A DNA stretch of 64,000 nucleotides from Bryopsis sp. KO-2023 (taxonomy: Eukaryota > Chlorophyta > Ulvophyceae > Bryopsidales > Bryopsidaceae). Below the pieces are notes generated by a model. The model searched no databases, was not told where the DNA came from, and worked only from the letters and a program-made list of their open reading frames with translations. The DNA lies in contig BSYQ01000001.1 of NCBI GenBank assembly GCA_030272585.1, positions 3,782,001-3,846,000 of the forward strand. The letters are read 5' to 3'. Within the stretch, counting starts at the first letter, position 1. Each line of letters opens with the position of its first letter. A program made the translations under genes and the position numbers. This document shows, in pieces, positions 24,955-37,087 of the stretch.

Positions 24955-26291
24955 TTCGGCTTGGTTTAAAGCCCTGCATGCCGCAGAAATTTGGGTCAGC
25001 CATCATGTCAGACAGCAGCATTACATTTCTTTCTCTGGGAATCGAACGATGGATTCTTGCTGGCAGCCCACAATGGCTGCCAGCAAGAAAACGCTGCACA
25101 GATCGAAACTTGATCAACCATTTCTGAACCACCCATTGGTCTGGGTGGTGCATTTGTGAATTTCACAAAATCTGAAATGCAACCTGAACTGAAGTGCTGC
25201 ACAGGGCCTGATAATGCATTTTGGACGGTGTATATCCTTTTCGCACGTCGGTGCAGATACCTACTTCCCCACACACGCTACACCGCACAGGGCAGCAATA
25301 ACTTTGGCAATTCCTTCGCGCTTGAAGTATCGACTTTCGACGCTGGTTTGGGACAAACCTGACAGAGCTCGATCGTTTGCGGCCCTGAAAAATTGACCTG
25401 CCAACGTGCGATGCATTGCAGCTCTTGGTCCCTCCCCGCAACATAGCGAGGTGGCGGTCCTGTCCGCTTTCCGAGATAACAGACACTTCATCTGTAGGTA
25501 ATCCGTGCGAGGGTTACGATCCATTACGTGTTGACGCATGATGATTTTCATTACGATCGTAATGCCGCACTGGAAACTTCCAAAGCCGCAGCCGCCCAGT
25601 GAATTCAGCCTGTCATCTTGTTCTTGTTGCTGGATGGGCCGAAAGGGGAAGATTGACCCCTTTTGGGGGGGGGGGGTGCATGTTCATATCAATTACATCG
25701 AACATCAGAGCAACCGAATCTATGGTTTCAAGTCTCAGCATCGCTGTATCGTTTTCTCTGGCATCCAGCCATCCATTATTTTATGCCTACAAATCACACT
25801 CCCATCGCCTCCCCGTCCCTCAATCCAGACTCTTATCAGAACAGCTTGCTGTATTTGTTTAAACAAATCGTGTACATTACCAACCATGTGGTTATGAAAA
25901 ATCCAGTGCATCTACATGGTCTGCTGTATTACTGCTCTTGTAACTAGTACATCCCGAAAATCAAAACATTCCCTTACACCGCCAGCATCTAGTTCAAATT
26001 ACCACAAAAAAAGAAAAACCCTACGAAGACTGAACATGCCCTGATTATGATGCTCAACACCCTCCCTCGAACAATCCTCCAATCAACATAACTACACTCG
26101 AAAGCAATACACATAACTGGCCGATATTCCCCTTTTCAACTCCGTTGACCAAAACCCCTCCCAGAACAAAGAAAAAAACCCGGCCCCTTCCCCCCCCCCC
26201 CTTTTCAGCCAACCCATATCAAAACCTGCTGAGAAAATCAATTCTTATCAAACGAACCCCCCCTTCTCTCTCTTTCTCCACCCAAACTAAC
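24955..26291. other. intergenic, 1.3 kb
   Basis: Lies upstream of the ABC1K fusion and downstream of the TMEM184 gene, both minus strand. It holds a strong hairpin (25054-25089), a G-run (about 25664-25676) and a C-run (26190-26201) close to the TMEM184 stop. No coding exon recognised. Confidence 0.5.
25054..25089. repeat. perfect 15-bp inverted repeat with 6-nt loop
   Basis: Arms 25054-25068 (TTCTTGCTGGCAGCC) and 25075-25089 (GGCTGCCAGCAAGAA) are exact reverse complements with loop CACAAT. It lies about 100 bp upstream of the ABC1K fusion ATG, so it could sit in the 5' UTR or promoter and fold in RNA or DNA. Confidence 0.9.
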
Positions 26292-29061
<2,770 letters not shown>

Positions 29062-29805
29062 CGTTTCGGTTTTCCCTACCCGGGAAACCTCAAAACCGGG
29101 GGGGGGGGGAGTGCAATGAGAAGAAGAAAAAAAAGGACAGAAAAAAAAGCGCAAAAACACAAAATCTTTTTTTTTTTCTTTTTTTTCCAGCAGAGCACGC
29201 GTGCGCGCGGGGTGAGAGAGGTGAGTGGCGGGACCACCTCGTAGAAAATTTTCACGGAAAGAGTGGGCAACGACGAACTCGCAATCTCGAAGGGTGATGT
29301 GCCCCCAGTTCACAGTTTCCTAGGGGGAGTTGCTGGAATGTGGCGGACTCCGCGATCGCGCGATTTGCCACGCCAATGTGAGAGCGTTGGCTGGGCCGAG
29401 CATTGGTCATGTGATGAGTTGGACATGGTGGGGACGGATCTTTTCGCTTCCGAAATGCGTCTCGCCGGAGGGCCTACAAAACCCACCGCACCATGTTGCA
29501 TGTTCAAAGTGCTAACAGCTACCTTTATAGAAACAAGAAATATTGGGAATGAGGAGGAGCCACACGCTCTTTCTCTAGTTTTCTCTGAGGTCCCTTCCAG
29601 AAGCGGTTTTGAAATTCCGTTCTCTGCGGGTTGCCGGGATCCTTGTCTCCACCGTTGGTGTTGAGACTTCAAAGTTACACCACGAGTGTCGGTGTTAACT
29701 GTGAATTACTTGTGATACTACTGTAACAGTGGTTGGTTCGTCGTCGAGGAAGGAGCGAATTTTCAGGATTATTCCACGATCTCGGTAAAAGCTATCACTA
29801 CTGAG
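29062..29805. promoter_or_regulatory. shared upstream region of TMEM184 (-) and PPR (+) genes
   Basis: About 740 bp between divergent start codons. It contains a poly-G run (29099-29109), purine-rich tracts near the TMEM184 start, then GC-rich sequence without convincing exons. Promoter role is inferred from orientation. Confidence 0.4.
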
Positions 29806-31216
29806 ATGGCTCCAGTTGTTCAGAGGAACAGAAACAGCTACAACAAAGGTCAGGTCAAAATCGGTGGCGGCGTCTACCCTGCTCCACATCCATTTTTTGG
29901 ATACCCGACGGGAAGCCCTGTGTACATGGAGAACTCTGCCCCCGTCAAGAAATCGAACTCGCCCGTAGGTTGGAATCCACGGTACGGGGGAGTGGCGAGG
30001 AAGTCGACGGGCAGCTCCTCTGGCGAGAGTTGCTTCGAGTCTGGGTCACCTTCTGTGGGTTCTGGCGTTCCATCACTGGCTAATAAGCCTGCTTGGGACA
30101 TGGACACCCTGAAGTCTCAGATCGTCAACGCGAAGGCAGGCACGGGGGAAGTCGGGCACGCTATCGAGTCGTGCACTTTCAAGCCAAGGGAGCAGGCTTT
30201 TACTGCTTTGATTGACCTTTCTGGACGCATGCGGGACTGGCGCAAGGCCGTGGAGGTGTTCGAGTCGATGAAAAAGATCAGAGGTGTCCGCCCGAACAAG
30301 TACACGTATTCGGCCTTGATCGCTGCCTGCTCCAGCAGCGGTGAATGGGAAAGGGCTCTCGAGGTGTTCGGTGCCATGCAGAAGGCTGCAAGGAGCGACC
30401 CAAACTGTCGCCCGAATCAGGTTAGCGTCAGGACTATTACTAAACTCGAAATCATTGCCGGTGTCGCTTTCCATCCTGTTTGCAGTTCGCTGGGGGTGTC
30501 GGGTTATACTTCGTCAATGGGAGTCTCTGTTGTGTGACGGTTTTGTTGCGTCCATCTTTCCCTGGGGTTGACGTGACGTTTTTCCGGCACTGACTGTGCA
30601 GGTGACCTACGGTGCTCTTATTTCCGCCTGCGAGCGCGGAGGGATGCACGACGTTGCTCTGCAGAAGTTCGAGGAGATGCGCGAAGCCGGGATTCGTCCC
30701 GACCAGGTCACGTACACGTCGGTATTGTGTTCGTGTGAAAAGAGTGCGAAGTGGGAGGAAGCAGCTGCGATAATCGAGGAGGCCCACTCGCGGGGCTTCG
30801 TCGCTCCGCCGAGCGTGTACTACGAGCTCATGCTGCACTACTCCGAGTTGAAAGACTATAACTGCGCTCTGGAGCTCTTCCTCACCATGCAGATGGCGGA
30901 GGTCGAACCCGACGTGCACACCTGCAGGGCTCTGATGTCGGCGTTGTGTGCTGGCGATCAGCACACCATGGCATTGGATCTGCTGAATTCCATGGAAGAA
31001 AGCGGAATTCTTGTGGATTTGGAGACGTACAACCTGGCCCTCAAGACTCTTGCCAAAGCAGGTCGCTGGCAGTGCTCCATGGAGGTGCTGGAGGGCATCC
31101 GCAGGGCAGGTCTCGAACCCTCCAATGAATCTTTGGATGCGGTGGCTGAGGCCCGCGAGATTGCCGGAGGAGGGTCCCCTCCCAGCGCTCAGGTCATGGG
31201 TTACATTCGGAAGTAG
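29806..31216 (+). CDS. pentatricopeptide repeat (PPR) protein
   Basis: Two exons, 29806-30420 and 30602-31216 (TAG), joined in phase 0, 409 aa. PPR proteins bind single-stranded RNA, one nucleotide per repeat, in plastids or mitochondria. Repeats of about 35 residues are clear: GVRPNKYTYSALIAACSSSG, VTYGALISACERGGMHDVA, IRPDQVTYTSVLCSCEKSA, VEPDVHTCRALMSALCAG and LVDLETYNLALKTLAKAG. They are P-type, and no DYW or SMR domain follows; the tail ends AQVMGYIRK. The first 75 residues are basic and Ser/Gly/Pro-rich, which could be an organelle leader. Codon use is more GC-rich than in neighbours such as SMN or IPI1. RNA target unknown. Confidence 0.92.
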
Positions 31217-31455
31217 AGCGGTCTGTAGGTCTGTAGCAAAAGAAGCGTGCGCGCTCTGATTCACATTGTATATCTTTTTTGGAAGACATAGAAGCATCCG
31301 GATGAAGCTTTATTTTTCGGCAAAATTAGTCTGCAAATCTGGCCTGAGGCTGATCTGTACCCTTTGTATCTTTTACTGTTCCTAGCTGGTGATCTGTGAC
31401 TGAGCCCTTGCAGCCCAAGCAGGTGGAAGTCGGGGCCGACTGAACCTAGCTTTGG

Positions 31456-31461
31456 AATAAA
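31456..31461 (+). promoter_or_regulatory. possible poly(A) signal AATAAA
   Basis: Canonical hexamer 240 bp after the PPR stop, in the sense direction. Use in this organism is not established from the window. Confidence 0.3.
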
Positions 31462-32840
31462 TAGATTCTTTCTGCAAGTGTGCCAGTTTCACGGGTATGT
31501 GTTTTTTTAATGAGATGGTAGATGGTCAGAAGAGAAAGAGAAAGATGAGAAACAAAAAAAGGAGTTAATTTATTGGGTTTTGGAAAAAAAAGAAGAGACA
31601 AAATTGAATTGAGATCTGAGTTACAGAAAGAAACAAAGAGAGTTTTCAAGACAGCATGAAATAGAACCCAGGAAAGGAAGAAGAAGAAGGAAAAAAAATG
31701 CAGGAAGGAGAGAACAAATCAGGGTAAAAAAACAGAAAATTGGGAAAAACAAAAAGTTTTACCAAGACAAGGCCAGAATAGTGTTTTTTTGAGAATTGAA
31801 GATGATCGAATAGAGAGTTCATTTTGGGTATGAAGAGAATTCTCTCGCAGCATATGCGCTTTTTTTTAAACCCTGCTTTCCTGTCAAATTTCAAAAAGAA
31901 AGAGGAAAGGTTTTTGTCCAAAACAGAAATGAGGAAATTTATGAATCCATGTGGAAAAGAAGTCGGAACTGGGTTTCGAGGAAAAAAATCTGAGTGGAGT
32001 TCGTGTTGGGATGGGAATGATATTGGAGGGAATGATGTTCACTACTGTTATTGTAATCACAACAAAAAACATGCGAATTTATATAAATCTCGTGTTCTCA
32101 AGATAGATGTACATATCCTTAGTTAGGTGTCGGGTGCTACTCAAGATTGAAAAACTCATTTTCTGTTGTATGTGTGTTTGTATTGAAAAATTAATCTTTT
32201 TTGCTCCTCCCTGGCCATGAATGGTCACTCCTGAATTAGTGGGATTGGTTAGTAGTTCCCCCAGAGCCTAGGTGGGTTTTGGGACATTTCAAGTTGGTCT
32301 ATTTGTTGATGATTAGGTGAAATGATTTAATGGTTTCATGTCCATCACCACTTGCTTTCTTCACCAAGGTTTTTTCTGAATGCACAAATGCAAAGCATCA
32401 TATCAACCTCGCTACATCAAGAATGGCTGCCTAAATTGTCCAGCAGCAGCAAACAAACAAACATCATTTACAGCAGCAGCACTTTATCTCTAGAATACCA
32501 ATCCAATGCAATCGACGGATTCGTCGGAACAACTGCACGTATAAAATGCCTGGCTCCACATCGCTAGTCATCCATGCACTCCGCGGCTAAACTCGACGGT
32601 TCGACCCAGTGGAAATAGATACGATCACACTTTTCCAAACATTGCATACATGTATATTGAAAATATGAGATGCGAATGGCAGAAAGTGCAGCGTAGAAGG
32701 CCTTGTGGACGATTCTCACCGCACATGTGGGATGGACATGTGAGTGGAAAATCGCCCCTCCCCAGTTGATAGAGTGTTGAACCCAAAGGTGGTGTGGTGA
32801 TCGAGTCACAGTGACACAGGAGTGGCAAGGGTAAAACTAT

Positions 32841-32878
32841 CCACAGTGTTTGCTGTTCGCCACAGTGTTTGCTGTTCG
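32841..32878 (+). repeat. 19-bp tandem duplication
   Basis: Two adjacent exact copies of CCACAGTGTTTGCTGTTCG (32841-32859 and 32860-32878) in the gene-poor stretch. Confidence 0.9.
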
Positions 32879-35387
32879 GCTTCTGTATGTAAGGCTGCAA
32901 GAGTTTCTGGGGGTAGGTCTCTTGAGGGTTGGACACCTTTTCGAATATTTTGTTGGCTTTCTCTTTTTGCTTCTCACTCGGACAAGAGAACTCTTTCTTG
33001 TTAATAATGTACTAATTCCTTCGTATTGTTGAACTGTGGGAAGGAGTAGTTCTGTGTACTTTAGTGTTTGTACTGTTAGGACTCTTGGTTGCGGTATTTG
33101 AAGGGACTTGGGTTGGAACAAGGATACTTTTTACTTGTAAGAGTGTGAATTCAACAGAACAGAGTTGCCCACAAAAATATGATTGAAATAATCTACCAAT
33201 TCCAAAATCTGCTTTCTGGGGGGCAAGGGGGGGGAATGGCATGATCTCTGTCATATTATCTCAGCGATGGACATCTGGATAGGGTCAAAATTTCCAAAAT
33301 TTTCAATAGATCCTTCAATCAAAATACAATAAATAAGATGTCATTGTACGTTCTTTGGGGCTACATAATTCACATTTCTCTTACAAAAAGTTAGCACTCC
33401 TGAAAAAAAACACCTGAGAGGAACTGTCGTGCAATGGTTTTTCGCCAGAAAAACTCCTGTTTCTGCTTGTCGGTGCAGGGGGGAATATGGTGCTATCTAC
33501 TTATTGCATTTTCACACTCAAGTGTGCCATTTCAATCCTGGACAAAGCAGGTGTTTCAACCAAACAGGGACCAATGATCGCTTTGCTGCTCTGGCCAAAT
33601 TTGATTCTCCAGACATCACAGCTCAAAATAGAACCAGTTCTTTTGTAACTTTTACAGCCACCTCCTCTCTCCTTTCAGAGATAAAGCGGGCTGTGGAGAC
33701 AACATTCTTACAGTTTCCCTCCAGATATTTGCACTCCAGCTCGAAATTAAATCATTATGTGTACACATATTTATCCTCTCCTGGACATGGGGGCTAATAA
33801 CCAGATCAGACCAATCAGAAATCCACCAGATTCGGTAAGGACTATCGCAAAATCATTCTGAGGTTTATGCCACAGAACACTTTTTTCTTTCCTTTTCTTT
33901 CCTTTTCTTTCTTTTTCTTTGTCTTTTTTTTCCCTTTTTTGGGGGGAGAAGGGGGGGGGGGAGAGAGAGAGAAGCAGAACAGTGTCCAGAGTTGTGTGCA
34001 AAAAACAAAGGAACTACAGGATTCCCTTCACAGTATCCACACAAATATTGGTCCAAACCATTTGTCAATCTCACTTGAAAAATTCTGCCAGTTCCAACCC
34101 CATCCATGGACAAGTTAGTCGACCACAAAAACGAAACGGAACAGATTTTCTTTTTTTTATAGATTTTTTTTTTTTCCTTTTCAGTCTCCCCCAGACATAT
34201 CCACTTATGAAAAAATATAGAGTTATGGATGGAACCCTAGTTAAAAAAAAAGAGAGCAATAATTCGTCCAGATATAGAAAAAGAAATGCTGGGTAAAAAT
34301 ATAACCAAAAAAAGGAACAACAAAAAAAAAGTCTTTCGGACAACAAAAAAAAGGGAAAAGAAAAAAAAGGAACTGCATAAAAAAAGGTCCTGATGCCGGG
34401 GGTTGAAAAATATATATTTCCCTGATGCTCATATACCTAAGATTCCACTTCAATCCTTTCCCTTTCCCGTTTTTTGTTTGTTTGTTTTTTTTGTTTTCTC
34501 TCCACGAAACCCCTTCTTCTATCACCTCCCTGTCACTCTTTTTCATTCACTCTTTTATGAAACAGTGCTGCAATATTTTTTTTTATATATCTATGAACTC
34601 AATCAACGCCCTTTTTCTTTCCCCTTCCCCCCCCTTTTCCCCTCCATCTTCAATCCTATTTTTTTTTTTGAAGGGGAGGGGTCGATAGTCCCTTCCCTAC
34701 TGCCATCCAAGCCTCAATTGACTTCCATTTTCCCCCCTGCTTTTCTTTTCTTTCCTTCCGTTTTTTTTTTTTGCTAATTACCCTCTTTTTTTCTCTCTCT
34801 TATGATTTTGAATGTATTGAGCAAATCTTTCCAACTCCATCAAGACTTCATATCACCGAAGCTCCACTTTTCTTTTTCCCCTTTCCCCCAATATAATTGT
34901 CAAAGTGCAAATTCAGTTAAGCGATACCCTCCCCCCCCCTCCCTCCCTCCCTGCTTTTTTTTTGGCAGAACCCGCTTTTCAGCACCTCAACGAAACAATT
35001 ATTTTAAGAGCCTGTCCACCAGAAATCGTCGATATTTTTATATCTCCTAAAAAAACCCCACTTACATAAGAAATACGACTGAAACTGTCCAGGCATGGCA
35101 CACCCTTGAATTCCTTTTTAAAAATTTTCAAAAAAAGACAAACAAGGGTGGCTGGTCCCGGTTTCGAAGCAACGACACCAAAAACCCATCCCCAGCCTAA
35201 ACGTCCTGCACCAAAAAAAAGCCCCATTGTTTTTTTCCTCTCACAGTGATCCGATCACTTCAACGGGAAAAAAAATTAATGGTTTTTTTTTTTTTAAATT
35301 GTGCGAAAACATAGTCATAACCATAAATATCATAAGCTCAATTGTCTGGTGAAAACAGGGGGACGAACTGGTGGGAAAAACAACGCA

Positions 35388-36856
35388 TTACTTCCCTTTC
35401 TGGCCGGCAGCGAACATCCCTGCATGATAACCCGCCCAATACCACGAAACCAACAAGTCCCGCATATCGCCACCTGAAAAACACATAGAGTAACCTTTTT
35501 GCTCAGCCACCTATCTCAACACCATGGGAAAAAACAAGGGGGGGGGGGATCGTACGAAAAGGAAAACCATTACCTCAGTATGAACTTTACTACTCCTTTT
35601 ACAACTACTTGTGTTAGTCACCATCATTCCCACCACCAAAACGAAAACCACCTTCAAAAAGAAATCGGTCGATGATCGGTCACCCTTTTGATTTCTCCGC
35701 CCAGCCAATGGTGTACTTTTGACTTGGAACTTTTTCAAACTAAGTGCAACTTTTTACGAGAGAAGGTGATCCTCAATCAGGGGAAAAAAAAGTGGACTCA
35801 ATTCAGACAACCAGACACTGAACATGCTTGACCATTTCTTCACCACTAAAAAAGAAAACGTTCTTTTGAATGGAGCCTCACCAGGTTCTGGCATCGAACC
35901 CCCTCCCTCACCAGATCCACCGACAGAGGCCTGACCTACCGGCCAACCGGGTGGAGGGGGAGGAGGAGGCGGAGGCGGGAGAGGAGGAGGTGGGGGTGGA
36001 ATGGGAGTGGTTCTCTTGTCAGGATTGCGCACCGGCATCACCGGTTGCCAAGTGGAGTAGGGTGGCATGCCAGAGGGGTACGCCCAAGTCGGAGGGCCGG
36101 CCATCGGATAGGTTCCAGGAGGCGGATAGTAGGGTGGAGGAGGGTGGTGCCGGCTCATGTTGGAGGGTGAACACTCATCATGCTGATCTATTTAAAGCAA
36201 CAAAAGTGAAACAAGGATGAGAGGTTGAGAAGAGGCTAGTTTGTGCAGGAAGCCTAAAATCGATGGGTAAATATCTCCTGCACTTTAGGTGTGGGGAACC
36301 CCCAAGCCATGAGTTGATATTATAGAAGTGTGGAACTATCAAAACCCCAGGTAGGGGTTCCTTAAGTACAAGATTGTCGGGCTGGACCACAGGAGTTGCT
36401 CTCTCTAGAGTGGGTGAGTCATACCTGAGTTGTGATGCACCTCAGTCCCGTTCGCGTCATTCCTGACGAGGCTTGGGCCAGAGTAACTCCGTTGTGGTCT
36501 ACTGCAGGACAAAGAAGAGATCTCTTGCGTGAAAACGGGCCGTTGCGATTGGAACCCAACGCAGGGTGGCGGTGCGGACGCACAAAAAGAACAGAACGCG
36601 CGATGAAAAGGTTTCATCAACAATGAGTGGGAGATGTGTGACACAGGGAACGCTCAGGTTTCCAGCACCTTGGCGAGTAGTCCTCCCGCTCCACGTCGTC
36701 GAAACATTCGTGCGTGGTGACGGCCCTCTCGAAGTATCTGCCAGTCACGACAGCCTCAGGGATGGAACACATCTCGTGTGCAAGCTGGGAGGATGATTTG
36801 TAACCCGCTTACCGGTTGATAATGTCGTTGTCCACCTTCCTTCCGTCCCGCACCAT
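35388..36856 (-). CDS. SMN: survival motor neuron (SMN) protein without Tudor domain
   Basis: SMN is the core of the complex that loads Sm rings onto snRNAs. Five exons join in frame to 193 aa: 36856-36813, 36737-36669, 36501-36425, 36187-35882 and 35473-35388 (TAA). The C-terminus is a clear YG box (LLVSWYWAGYHAGMFAAGQ), the oligomerisation helix of SMN. Before it lies a Pro-rich region with long Pro runs, as in animal SMN. The N-terminal VDNDIINRYFERAVTTHECF resembles the Gemin2-binding helix (human IWDDTALIKAYDKAVASF). Between these two ends there is no Tudor domain, as in fission yeast Smn1. The start ATG at 36856 faces PIG-N across 231 bp. The YG box and Pro-rich exon are strong; the two N-terminal exons rest on phase agreement and weak similarity. 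Confidence 0.82.
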
Positions 36857-37087
36857 GTTTTCCCCTCACAAACGTTTCGGCTTCGTCCAGAGTGGGTTTC
36901 TGTCGACTTTCTGGCCACCTTCTCAGCGAAGAGGAGTGGTCCAATTGAGCAAGAAAACCGGATTTGAAACAGAAAAAAATCGGCCACGTTGGAAGAAGGG
37001 TGCGGCCGTGATTCACCCTTTCAGCCCAAAATAGAAATTCCTCTCGTCCTTTTGACGACCGACAAAAAAAATGCATTTGAAAGCTGA
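36857..37087. promoter_or_regulatory. bidirectional promoter region SMN / PIG-N
   Basis: 231 bp separate the divergent start codons of SMN (-) and PIG-N (+). No TATA-like element stands out. The role is inferred from orientation. Confidence 0.45.

Larger units (their letters stand above)
31217..35387. other. gene-poor stretch, 4.2 kb
   Basis: No exon with recognisable similarity. The left part (31500-31760) is purine-rich on +, downstream of the PPR stop, after an AATAAA at 31456-31461. The middle (32300-33800) is mixed sequence with short open frames but no conserved motifs. The right part (33880-35050) is pyrimidine-rich on +, i.e. purine-rich in the sense direction of SMN, with C/T runs such as 34928-34952. 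It may hold long 3' UTRs or unrecognised non-coding RNA. Confidence 0.45.

Noticed and set aside
34441..34800. Overlapping Phe/Pro-rich open frames
   Set aside because: Produced by T/C-rich simple sequence; no conserved motifs.
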